Below, in pieces: positions 1 to 6,632 of a stretch of 7,246 bases of DNA. Each line of letters begins with the position of its first letter. Positions within the stretch are counted from its first letter, which is position 1. The stretch spans positions 1 through 7,246 of the forward strand of contig CAWVSY010000090.1 in NCBI GenBank assembly GCA_963933055.1, written 5' to 3'. The notes beneath the pieces were generated by a model. The model saw only the letters and a program-made list of their open reading frames with translations, did not search any database and was not told the origin of the DNA. Position numbers and translations under genes: made by a program. This stretch comes from Oleispira sp963933055. GTDB lineage: Bacteria > Pseudomonadota > Gammaproteobacteria > Pseudomonadales > Oceanobacteraceae.

Positions 1-39
1 TTTAATATTTTGTACGCGATCAGACAGTTGAAGATCCAA
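1..39 (-). CDS. N-terminus of a PLP-dependent amino acid aminotransferase (partial, cut by window edge)
   Basis: Reading leftward from 39, the codons give (M)DLQLSDRVQNIK, 13 residues, before the window ends. This resembles the start of class I/II aminotransferases of the aspartate aminotransferase type, whose N-terminus typically reads M-x-LQLSxRVxxIKPSPT; those enzymes move amino groups between aspartate or related amino acids and 2-oxoacids using pyridoxal phosphate in the cytoplasm. The start codon is TTG: an in-frame TAA at 52-54 lies just upstream, no ATG or GTG lies between, and AGAGGA (complement of 47-52) sits 7 bases before the TTG. From memory, a similar aminotransferase gene lies divergent from uvrB in Pseudomonas, which supports the call. 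The PLP-binding lysine and the rest of the enzyme are outside the window, so substrate specificity cannot be judged. Confidence 0.72.
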   Translation of the reverse strand, partial: MDLQLSDRVQNIK

Positions 40-94
40 GACCTTATCCTCTTAAACAGACACACTCATTCATACGGTTGGGTAAAACCGCCGG

Positions 95-122
95 ATTATA
101 CCAAAAAAACGAGATATTTTAA
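95..122 (-). promoter_or_regulatory. Probable sigma70 promoter for the aminotransferase gene (extended -10)
   Basis: On the minus strand there is a perfect TATAAT (complement of 95-100) preceded by TGG (complement of 101-103), which makes a TGnTATAAT extended -10 element. Sixteen bases further upstream is TTAAAA (complement of 117-122), matching TTGACA at four of six positions. Transcription would begin near 88, about 50 bases before the TTG start at 39. A short inverted repeat, CGGTT (75-79) and AACCG (86-90), lies at the expected start of the transcript and could be an operator or a leader hairpin. This is the best promoter match I found in the window. Confidence 0.6.
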
Positions 123-162
123 GTACCTAGACGCTTTATTATTCATATCATTGCGTACTTAA
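119..162. repeat. Inverted repeat TTAAGTAC/GTACTTAA in the divergent spacer
   Basis: TTAAGTAC at 119-126 is the exact reverse complement of GTACTTAA at 155-162, with 28 bases between the arms. The left arm overlaps the -35 element of the leftward promoter. The right arm runs into the palindrome ACTTAAGT (157-164). The arrangement could bind a dimeric regulator controlling one or both divergent genes, but no known box is recognised. The rest of the spacer towards uvrB (165-250) holds only weak promoter-like matches, such as TATTAT at 197-202 without a good -35. I found no convincing LexA box (CTGT-N8-ACAG) anywhere in 1-250. Confidence 0.4.
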
Positions 163-250
163 GTGCTTGCTATGCCTAATCATGCAACTTTTAAGGTATT
201 ATTTGCTCTTAAATATTGGTTGTCGAATTAGATAGATAGGTCATCTGTAC

Positions 251-2335
251 ATGAGTGCCAAGGATAAACAGTTTCAACTCAATTCTAAATATCAGCCTGC
301 GGGTGATCAGCCAAGTGCAATCAAGGGCTTAATAGAAGGGCTTGAAGATGGACTTTTACGTCAAACGCTATTAGGTGTAACCGGCTCGGGTAAGACGTTT
401 ACTATGGCCAATATTATTGCCGATCAACAGCGTCCTACCTTGATTATGGCGCATAATAAAACCTTAGCGGCTCAGCTATACGGTGAGTTTAAAGAATTCT
501 TTCCCAATAATGCGGTTGGCTATTTCGTATCTTATTACGATTATTACCAGCCGGAAGCTTATGTTGCGGCATCGGATACTTTTATTGATAAAGATGCGTC
601 GGTAAACGAGCACATTGAACAGATGCGCTTATCGGCGACTAAGTCGTTATTAGAACGTCGTGATGTCGTGATTATTTCAAGTGTGTCTTCAATTTATGGT
701 TTGGGTGATCCGGATTCCTATTTGAAAATGATGTTGCACTTAGAGCGTGGTGATCAAATTGATCAACGTTCGGTTCTTCACCGTTTGGCGGAGTTGCAAT
801 ATACCCGTAACGATATGGATTTTCATCGTGGTACCTACCGTGTGCGCGGTGATGTCATTGATATCTTTCCTGCAGAATCTGATGATGAAGGCATTCGCAT
901 TGAGCTTTTTGATGACGAAGTAGAGCAAATTAGTCAGTTTGATCCATTAACAGGTCATATTGTACAGCGACTTGAACGTGCAACTATTTATCCTAAAACT
1001 CACTATGTAACCCCAAGGCAAACCATTTTAGATGCGATTGATCATGTGGAAGTTGAGCTAGAAGCCCGCATCAAACAGTTCAAAGATAATAACTTATTAG
1101 TTGAAGCTCAGCGTATTGAGCAGCGGACACGTTACGATATTGAGATGATGCGAGAGTTAGGTTATTGCTCGGGTATTGAAAACTATTCACGTTATTTGTC
1201 GGGTCGTAATGACGGTGCAGCACCGCCAACGTTATTTGATTATTTGCCAAAAGATGCCTTGGTGTTTGTTGATGAATCTCATGTGACCATTCCACAAATT
1301 GGCGCTATGTATCGAGGCGATCGCTCACGCAAAGAAAATCTTGTGCAATTTGGCTTTCGCCTTCCATCAGCGCTTGATAACCGACCAATGAAGTTTGAGG
1401 AGTGGGAAGCCATTGCGCCGCAAACGATCTTTGTTTCGGCAACGCCTGGTAATTACGAAGAAGAACACGCGGATAAAGTTGTTCAGCAGGTGGTGCGCCC
1501 AACAGGGTTGCTTGACCCTATTATTGAAGTGCGCCCAGCAAGTGCTGATAGTGAAAAAGGCAGTATTAGCCAGGTGGATGATGTTTTAGGTGAAATTAAT
1601 GAGCGTGCTGCGAAAGGAGAACGCATTCTTATTACCGTATTGACCAAGCGCATGGCAGAAGATTTGACGGATTATTTGCTAGAGCATGATATAAAAGTAC
1701 GATATCTGCATTCGGATATTGATACGGTTGAACGTGTCGAAATTATTAGAGACCTGCGTTTAGGTGAGTTCGATGTGTTAGTCGGCATTAACTTATTACG
1801 CGAAGGATTAGACATTCCCGAAGTATCTTTGGTCGCTATATTTGACGCTGATAAAGAAGGTTTTTTGCGCAGCGAGCGCTCTTTAATCCAAACCATTGGT
1901 CGTGCTGCGCGTAACCTCAATGGCATAGCCATTCTTTATGCCGATAAAATCACCGATTCGATGAAAAAAGCGATCAGTGAAACCAAGCGTCGTCGCATTA
2001 CTCAGCAAGCTCACAACGAAGCGAACGGCATAATACCAAAAGGCGTGATGAAGTCTGTTGAAGATATATTAGGTGCCGCCGTGGCGCCTGGTGGCCGCGC
2101 GAATCGTGATAAAAAAGGTCGTGATAAACGCTCACTGCAGCAGCAGGTGGCAGAGGAGGCAGGTGCATATAACCTGAAAACAGCCGCTTCGATGACACCG
2201 GCAGAAATTGCGAAGCGGATGTCAGAAATAGAAGATGAAATGTATATGGCTGCAAAAGAGCTTAAGTTTGAAGTCGCCGCTCAATTGCGTGATGAAATAC
2301 ATGAATTAAAGGCGCTAATGATTAAAAACAGTTAG
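251..2335 (+). CDS. uvrB: UvrABC excinuclease subunit B (UvrB)
   Basis: UvrB is the damage-verifying helicase-like subunit of nucleotide excision repair. It is loaded by UvrA, clamps one strand with a beta-hairpin, then recruits UvrC for incision. The 694-residue protein aligns from end to end with E. coli UvrB (673 residues). Visible elements are the Walker A motif GVTGSGKT (42-49), the beta-hairpin YYDYYQPEAY (95-104), the DESH helicase motif II (341-344), SATPG (396-400), the motif VI stretch QTIGRAARN (547-555) and a C-terminal UVR motif (about 648-692) that contacts UvrC. The ATG at 251 fits the family N-terminus; a weak AGG (238-240) lies 10 bases upstream. The gene ends in a tandem TAG-TGA stop. 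Compared with E. coli there are roughly nine extra residues near 431-439 and a lysine/arginine-rich linker near 615-630, both in variable places. SOS control is common for uvrB, but no LexA box is visible here. All catalytic motifs are intact. Confidence 0.98.
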   Translation: MSAKDKQFQLNSKYQPAGDQPSAIKGLIEGLEDGLLRQTLLGVTGSGKTFTMANIIADQQRPTLIMAHNKTLAAQLYGEFKEFFPNNAVGYFVSYYDYYQPEAYVAASDTFIDKDASVNEHIEQMRLSATKSLLERRDVVIISSVSSIYGLGDPDSYLKMMLHLERGDQIDQRSVLHRLAELQYTRNDMDFHRGTYRVRGDVIDIFPAESDDEGIRIELFDDEVEQISQFDPLTGHIVQRLERATIYPKTHYVTPRQTILDAIDHVEVELEARIKQFKDNNLLVEAQRIEQRTRYDIEMMRELGYCSGIENYSRYLSGRNDGAAPPTLFDYLPKDALVFVDESHVTIPQIGAMYRGDRSRKENLVQFGFRLPSALDNRPMKFEEWEAIAPQTIFVSATPGNYEEEHADKVVQQVVRPTGLLDPIIEVRPASADSEKGSISQVDDVLGEINERAAKGERILITVLTKRMAEDLTDYLLEHDIKVRYLHSDIDTVERVEIIRDLRLGEFDVLVGINLLREGLDIPEVSLVAIFDADKEGFLRSERSLIQTIGRAARNLNGIAILYADKITDSMKKAISETKRRRITQQAHNEANGIIPKGVMKSVEDILGAAVAPGGRANRDKKGRDKRSLQQQVAEEAGAYNLKTAASMTPAEIAKRMSEIEDEMYMAAKELKFEVAAQLRDEIHELKALMIKNS

Positions 2336-2537
2336 TGACTGAAAACAGCAGAGATAGTTAAGGTAGCGAAAATCGAATCAAAAGAGTATTTTGGCGTATT
2401 ATAACCATATGTCGTAATACGTCTGATTACTTAGTGTAAATACTCTAAAGATATGGGGTAAGCCTGTTTATCGGTGAGCTTTCGATTTATAGTGGGTGTC
2501 ATTAAAAAAATAATAACAATACCCGTCAGGTGAAATT
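2336..2537. other. Intergenic region between uvrB and the chalcone-isomerase-like gene
   Basis: This 202-base AT-rich spacer contains no plausible gene. It has no classic rho-independent terminator after uvrB, since no GC-rich stem is followed by a T run. Its main structure is the nested inverted repeat at 2383-2446. A weak promoter-like pair overlaps it: TTGGCG (2391-2396) and TAATAC (2415-2420) with 18 bases between. The last bases carry the ribosome binding site AGGTGA (2528-2533), four bases before the next ATG. Whether the next gene has its own promoter or is read through from uvrB cannot be decided from sequence. Confidence 0.6.
2383..2446. repeat. Nested inverted repeats downstream of uvrB
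   Basis: The outer arms AGAGTATTT (2383-2391) and AAATACTCT (2438-2446) are perfect 9-base complements. Inside them CGTATTA (2395-2401) and TAATACG (2415-2421) form a second perfect 7-base stem with a 13-base loop. The structure is AT-rich and no T run follows, so it is a poor intrinsic terminator. It could be an operator, an mRNA 3'-end stabilising structure or a small repeat element. I cannot tell which from one copy. Confidence 0.45.
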
Positions 2538-3173
2538 ATGAAGCTCATACTCATCAGAAAATACATAGTCCCGTTCATTTTGTTAATCATGCTGCCTTTC
2601 TCAGCATTAGCGCTCACTATTGATGGATACGAGATTCCGCAGGTTATTCCGGCAACCAGTGACCATGCAGAGCTAAAGCTGAATGGAGCTTCTATGCGCA
2701 TTCTATATGGTGTTGTTGATACGTATATCGGGAAGTTATACCTAGAAAATCCTGTTTCTGATGAAAAAGCTTTGATTGATGCGAATGAATATAAGCGCAT
2801 GTCCTTTCAAGTCGTCATGAAGCGAATCAGTGGTCGTCGTATGGCAAAAGCTATGTACGATGCTTTGCAAATAAATCTAAGCACTGAAGAAGCCTCTAAG
2901 CTGGAAACACGTTTGCAGCTGATGGTTGATATGTTTGATAGCAGCTTGAAAAGAGGAGAGGGTGGTTATATTGAATGGGTGCCTGGTACTGGTTCGCGAA
3001 TTGTTATCAAGGGCGCTGTAAAAGGCATTATTCCTGGTAAAGATTTAAATGATGCGATTTTAAATATATGGGTAGGGGAAAACCCTGTAGGTGCTCAGTT
3101 TAAGCGTCAGATTTTAGGCATAGAAGAATATCAAGCACCTAAATCAATGCGCCGCAAAGGCCGTCGTCGTTAA
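2538..3173 (+). CDS. Secreted chalcone-isomerase-like protein
   Basis: The protein has 211 residues and begins with a clear signal peptide: basic residues K2, R7 and K8, a hydrophobic core (9-21), and an ALA cleavage site at 23-25, so the mature form starts at about L26 and should be periplasmic. The mature part resembles the bacterial chalcone isomerase-like family (Pfam Chalcone_3 type). It has the early LNGASMRILYGVVDTYIGKL-like strand region (about 48-67) and the late segment with IKGAVKGIIPG, then a helix ending in IWVGENPVGAQFKRQILG (about 177-194), where WxGENP is typical of the family. Plant chalcone isomerases cyclise flavonoid precursors, but bacterial members of this type have no settled function and I do not assign an enzymatic one. 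The C-terminus is strongly basic (MRRKGRRR). The start is supported by AGGTGA at 2528-2533. The gene is followed by a terminator at 3211-3234, so it ends its transcription unit. Confidence 0.85.
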   Translation: MKLILIRKYIVPFILLIMLPFSALALTIDGYEIPQVIPATSDHAELKLNGASMRILYGVVDTYIGKLYLENPVSDEKALIDANEYKRMSFQVVMKRISGRRMAKAMYDALQINLSTEEASKLETRLQLMVDMFDSSLKRGEGGYIEWVPGTGSRIVIKGAVKGIIPGKDLNDAILNIWVGENPVGAQFKRQILGIEEYQAPKSMRRKGRRR

Positions 3174-3210
3174 TTTAGCGTCATAGGGTATGAAACAGTT
3201 ATTAATGATA

Positions 3211-3234
3211 AAAGCAGCATTAGCTGCTTTTTTT
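3211..3234 (+). terminator. Rho-independent terminator after the chalcone-isomerase-like gene
   Basis: AAAGCAGC (3211-3218) pairs perfectly with GCTGCTTT (3223-3230) around an ATTA loop, and seven Ts run from 3228 to 3234. It lies 37 bases after the stop at 3173. Read on the other strand it has a four-T tail, so it could work weakly in both directions, although no gene converges on it here. Confidence 0.92.
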
Positions 3235-3300
3235 ATGTCTCAAACTTAAGGATCTCGTCTAATCTAACAGTGGGTAGTCATTTTTATCTTTGTATTTATT

Positions 3301-3309
3301 GAGGTGATC
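3301..3309 (+). promoter_or_regulatory. Strong Shine-Dalgarno sequence deciding a TTG start
   Basis: GAGGTGATC at 3301-3309 matches nine consecutive bases complementary to the 3' end of 16S rRNA. The core GAGG ends seven bases before the TTG at 3312. An in-frame TGA at 3300-3302 overlaps the site, so translation cannot start further upstream, which makes TTG 3312 the most likely start. Confidence 0.85.
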
Positions 3310-3311
3310 TG

Positions 3312-5368
3312 TTGAATTCAAGTTTAGACCGAATTGTTGCTCTAGCGGGTAGTGGTGCTATTGTCGAAGGAAATCTTGATTTTTTCTTGGATTTAACCCT
3401 TGAAACCGTATTCTCACAGCTGGCGGGTATCGCATCAATATCTGTATGGATAAAGAAAAATAAAGAACAGGGTCGTTTCGAATGCGTGGATTACCGAGGT
3501 GCAGAATATCAAAAGAATAAGATTGCCTATGGCGAGTGCGGTGATGAGCAATTCCAAAGTCCTATTGTGCAAGATGGTGCGCTGTTTGGTTATGTTCATT
3601 ACGATTTTGAAGATGCATCATCAAAATATGCGGCAGACGAATCGCTATTGCAGTTTGCCAGCGATCAGTTGCTCAAGGTATATCGCAGTGACAATTATTT
3701 AAAAACAGAATTTTTCAATATCATCAATTACGCCCAATTAATCAAAGAATCACCCGATGCTATTATGATTGGAGCGGATGGAGTATTGATAGAGTGTAAC
3801 CAAGCCGCTATTGATATGTTTGATGCTCCAGATAAACGATCTTTGTTTGGCATGAATGTAAATCGTTTATCTCCTGAGTATCAATCGAATGGCTTGATGT
3901 CATCTGAGCTGGCGATGAAGTATGCCAAGTCTGCTCTGTATGGCAGAAGTGAAGTCTTCAGTTGGGAGCATAGAAGATTAAGTGGTGACGTGTTCAGTAG
4001 CCAAGTCTCTTTGACGGGTGTCAATATTGAGAAAAATAAATTCATCTTGGCAATTGTTCGTGATTTCAGTGACGAAAAAAGAGTTCATCAGCGCTTATTT
4101 GATCGAGCGACTTTTTGTCAAATTACGGGCTTTCATAATCAGAGAGCGCTGGTTGAAGAAGCGGCAACGTTAGATCGTTACCACCTTATTTTAGTGAATA
4201 TTGAAAGCCTATCAGATGTCTCGCATGTACTTGGAATGTCCGCCGAAAAAGATTATTTATGCCGATTATCAAACCGAATTAAAGAGCGTTTCTCAAGACC
4301 TAATATCCTTGTGGGTAGGGGGCATGAAAGCGAGATTTGCTTTATCGTTTCTGGTGATGAAATGGCGGGGATTAGTACGCTGGTGAATGAAATTCAGCGC
4401 TGTATGGATAAAACCGTTATTCTCTCTGGTGTCGAGATTCCTAGCGAGAATTACTTTGGCATTGCGTGTGCCGAATCGTTAAGTGAAGAAGACTCTCATT
4501 GGCAATCAGCGCGTTCAGCAATGAACATGGCAAAGGAAGAGCGCCTAAAAATTGTTTGGTTTGACGAAAAGTTAAAGCAAGCAGGCATTGTACGCTCATT
4601 GCTGATAACGGATCTAAAAGATGCAATTGAGCACGATCAGCTCTATTTGCTCTATCAGCCCAAGCTGTCGTTAATTTCCAATCGGGTCAAGTCTGTAGAA
4701 GCTCTTGTGCGTTGGCGTCATCCTGAAAAGGTATTATTCCACCTGATTTGTTCATCCCTCTGGCTGAAAAAACAGCTTTTATTCATGATATTACTCGCTG
4801 GGTTATCAACTATTGCTGCAAGCAGGCAGCTGCTTGGAAGCTTATGGGTTTGGATTTAACAATTGCTTTAAATTTATCGAGCCGAGACCTATCCGATGAT
4901 CGTCTGGTGGACTATATACAAGCCTGTTTAGCTGAACATGAGCTGTCTGCAAGCAGTTTGCAATTGGAAATAACCGAGTCGGCAGCACTGCAAGATGAGA
5001 AGCAATCGATTGAGACTATTTTGGCCATAAAAAAATTAGGCATAGAAGTGGCAATTGACGATTATGGTACGGGCTATTCATCGCTGTCCCATCTGCGTAC
5101 TTTTCCTTTTGATATTCTAAAAATAGATCGTTCTTTCATCACTGATTTAGTTGATTCTAAAATGAATCAGGCTGTCGTGAAATCTACCATCGCCATGTGC
5201 CACGACATGGGGTTTAGTATTGTGGCGGAAGGAATAGAAGATGCGAAGGCACTCAATTTATTGAAACAGTGGGGTTGTGATGTCGGACAGGGATACTTTA
5301 TCAGTCGACCGATATCCTCTGAAGAAATTCAAGTTTTTTCGTTAGCTAATACTATGGGGAAAGGGTAA
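3312..5368 (+). pseudogene. GAF-like/PAS/GGDEF/EAL c-di-GMP phosphodiesterase gene interrupted by a one-base frameshift
   Basis: Two reading frames together encode one protein of about 685 residues. Frame one runs 3312-4859, but its sense ends at codon K473 (4728-4730), followed by 42 unrelated residues. The true continuation lies in the -1 frame from about 4730 to the stop at 5366-5368. Restoring one G gives HPEKGIIPPDLFIPLAEK, the normal EAL-family sequence. Domains are an N-terminal GAF-like sensor (about 1-130), PAS (about 140-255), GGDEF (about 260-420) and EAL (about 430-685). The GGDEF domain looks inactive: the signature is HESEI (338-342) and the usual metal-binding Asp lies in NIES (297-300). 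EAL catalytic residues are present in corrected numbering: E463 of EAL, N521, E553, D583/D584 in DDYGTG, K604, E640 and Q660. If read in full it should hydrolyse c-di-GMP to pGpG; as written the product lacks most of the EAL domain. The cause could be a true mutation, a base-calling error or, less likely, recoding. Confidence 0.85.
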
Positions 5369-5439
5369 AATTCAAATTGTTCAATGTTAACAAATTAATG
5401 CTTATTTATTGCATTTAAGGTTATAGCGATGCTTTTTAA

Positions 5440-5460
5440 GTGCTGCGTTTCTTCGCGCAC
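5440..5460 (+). terminator. Hairpin in the leader of the AraC-family gene (terminator or attenuator)
   Basis: GTGC (5440-5443) and GCG (5445-5447) pair with CGC (5454-5456) and GCAC (5457-5460) around a TTTCTT loop, leaving one bulged T at 5444. The stem is GC-rich for this region and is followed by TATTTTAC, a modest T tail. It could end the upstream EAL transcript. However, only 12 bases separate it from the GGAG site (5473-5476) of the next gene, so any promoter of that gene must lie upstream, and the hairpin would then sit in its leader. A weaker AT-rich imperfect inverted repeat lies at 5374-5396, just after the EAL stop codon. Confidence 0.4.
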
Positions 5461-5483
5461 TATTTTACTGATGGAGTATATGT

Positions 5484-6494
5484 ATGAAGTTGGGTGATAT
5501 TTCGGTGTCTTATGTCGAAATTTTACGCAAGGCTATGCTGGCTCTTGATAGTAATCCTCAGTTAATCTTGCAGCAATTCGGTTTAACTGAAATCACCATG
5601 GCGTCGCCAGATGCTCGCATTAGTATTCCTCGTTTCATGCGCTTGGGTTTTGCTAGCATTCAATACTCGCAAAAGCCTTGGCTTGGTTTAGAAATGGGGC
5701 GTCAAACAAGCGCTGCCAATCTTGGTATTGCTGGGCTGATGGCGCTATCTTCTCCCAATCTAATGACCGCCTGTAAAAGCATTTGTCATTATGAACTTCT
5801 TAGTAGTTACAACGCCCGCGGCCAGTCGGCATTTTATACCTCAGAAGGCTACGGTATTGCTCAGTTTTATTCCATTAGCCCTTATAATAGCTTCAATTTA
5901 TTTGTAGTCGATTCTGTTTTATCGGGCTGGTATAGCTTAGCAAAGTGGTTAACTGGCCGGGATGATTGTATTGAAGCGATGTGCTTTGAGTTTGATGAGC
6001 CTGAGTACAGTGCGGCTTATCGTGAATATTTTGATTGTGATGTGCGTTTTTCTCAGCCCTATAATGCAGTCATTATTAAGCCACAAGCACTCACTCATCG
6101 TGTGATTCATGGTTGTGCTTCGACTTACGAATTATTAAAAAGACAAGCGGATGCGGATCTTGAAAAAGTAAGAATGGGGCTTAACTTCAGCGAGAAGGTC
6201 GCTCGAGTCATTACGCCATTATTAAATGGTTCAACCCCCACGCTTGATCGAGTCGCGGAGCAGTTAAATATGGCTCCTTGGACTGTTAGGCGTAAATTAG
6301 TTGATGAAGGGATAACATTTCAGCAGGTATTAAATGATACGCGCCGAGAGTTGGCGATAAGCTACGTTAAGGATACTGCATTTACGCTTGGGGAGATTGC
6401 TTACTTATTAGGTTTTGGCTCTCCTACGGCATTTCAGCGCGCTTTTAAGCGTTGGACGGGAATTGCTCCTGGTAGCTATTTGCAAAAAGGGTAA
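5484..6494 (+). CDS. AraC-family transcriptional regulator (OruR-like, Arabinose_bd type)
   Basis: This is a DNA-binding regulator of 336 residues, the usual length for the AraC subgroup with an N-terminal Arabinose_bd-type ligand domain (about 15-210), as in OruR-like proteins. The C-terminal AraC domain (about 235-334) has two helix-turn-helix units. The first is around LDRVAEQLNMAPWTVRRKL (254-272). The second begins LGEIAYLLGFGSPTAFQRAF (302-321) and continues KRWTGIAPGSY, matching the AraC signature. It probably responds to a small metabolite, but the ligand and target genes cannot be read from the sequence. GGAG at 5473-5476 lies seven bases before the ATG at 5484; another ATG at 5480 is out of frame. 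The gene has 115 bases between it and the EAL gene, with a hairpin in that spacer. It converges with the small acidic ORF at 6500-6580. No neighbouring metabolic gene suggests a regulon; autoregulation is possible but untested. Confidence 0.93.
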   Translation: MKLGDISVSYVEILRKAMLALDSNPQLILQQFGLTEITMASPDARISIPRFMRLGFASIQYSQKPWLGLEMGRQTSAANLGIAGLMALSSPNLMTACKSICHYELLSSYNARGQSAFYTSEGYGIAQFYSISPYNSFNLFVVDSVLSGWYSLAKWLTGRDDCIEAMCFEFDEPEYSAAYREYFDCDVRFSQPYNAVIIKPQALTHRVIHGCASTYELLKRQADADLEKVRMGLNFSEKVARVITPLLNGSTPTLDRVAEQLNMAPWTVRRKLVDEGITFQQVLNDTRRELAISYVKDTAFTLGEIAYLLGFGSPTAFQRAFKRWTGIAPGSYLQKG

Positions 6495-6499
6495 GTCCG

Positions 6500-6580
6500 T
6501 TACATTTCTGTTGCATCATCCGCGTCATCGTCAAAATCATCGAAATGTGTATTGGTTAAATCTTCTTCGTAATCCATCAT
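6500..6580 (-). CDS. Small acidic protein, 26 residues, function unknown
   Basis: Reading leftward from 6580, this short frame encodes a 26-residue peptide beginning MMDYEEDL and ending DDADDATEM. Twelve of the 26 residues are Asp or Glu, there is no Lys or Arg, and no signal peptide or membrane segment is visible. AGAGGA (complement of 6588-6593) lies exactly seven bases before the ATG, a very good ribosome binding site, and a possible promoter is at 6603-6632. Its stop is five bases from the stop of the convergent AraC-family gene, a tight fit that would be unusual for random sequence. The peptide is too short for family recognition and I assign no function. The main alternative is a chance frame; the acidic run comes from repeated GAT/GAC codons, so low complexity could mimic coding. 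Confidence 0.5.
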   Translation of the reverse strand: MMDYEEDLTNTHFDDFDDDADDATEM

Positions 6581-6602
6581 AATGATGTCCTCTTTTGTGC
6601 TT

Positions 6603-6632
6603 TTTATAGTTAATCGTTTATTGAATGTGTAA
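6603..6632 (-). promoter_or_regulatory. Possible promoter for the small acidic ORF
   Basis: On the minus strand TATAAA (complement of 6603-6608) is a good -10 element. TTACAC (complement of 6627-6632) is a weak -35 with an 18-base spacer. The transcript would start near 6596, leaving a leader of about 16 bases that just includes the AGAGGA site. Confidence 0.35.

Noticed and set aside
10..27. Possible LexA box TTGT-N10-ACAG near 10-27
   Set aside because: The spacing is 10 instead of 8 and the first half-site is imperfect; it also falls inside the aminotransferase coding sequence.
243..258. CTGT just before the uvrB start as half of an SOS box
   Set aside because: Eight bases further on there is no ACAG, so the second half-site is missing.
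1672..1932. Leftward 86-codon frame, and similar ones, inside uvrB
   Set aside because: These are antisense shadows of a highly conserved gene.
2468..2800. Leftward 110-codon frame over the chalcone-isomerase-like gene
   Set aside because: It overlaps a well-supported gene with a signal peptide and family motifs, has no family likeness itself, and I see it as an antisense shadow.
3206..3250. Mini-ORF MIKAALAAFFMSQT downstream of the chalcone-isomerase-like gene
   Set aside because: It is the translated terminator hairpin and has no ribosome binding site.
4201..4386. Rightward 61-codon frame inside the GGDEF/EAL gene
   Set aside because: It is an out-of-frame shadow of the GGDEF coding region, with no recognisable content.
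4748..5368. Separate gene encoding a stand-alone EAL C-terminus starting at TTG 4748
   Set aside because: There is no ribosome binding site at a suitable distance, and the preceding codons (I-I-P-P-D) continue the EAL family sequence, so it is the second half of the frameshifted gene.
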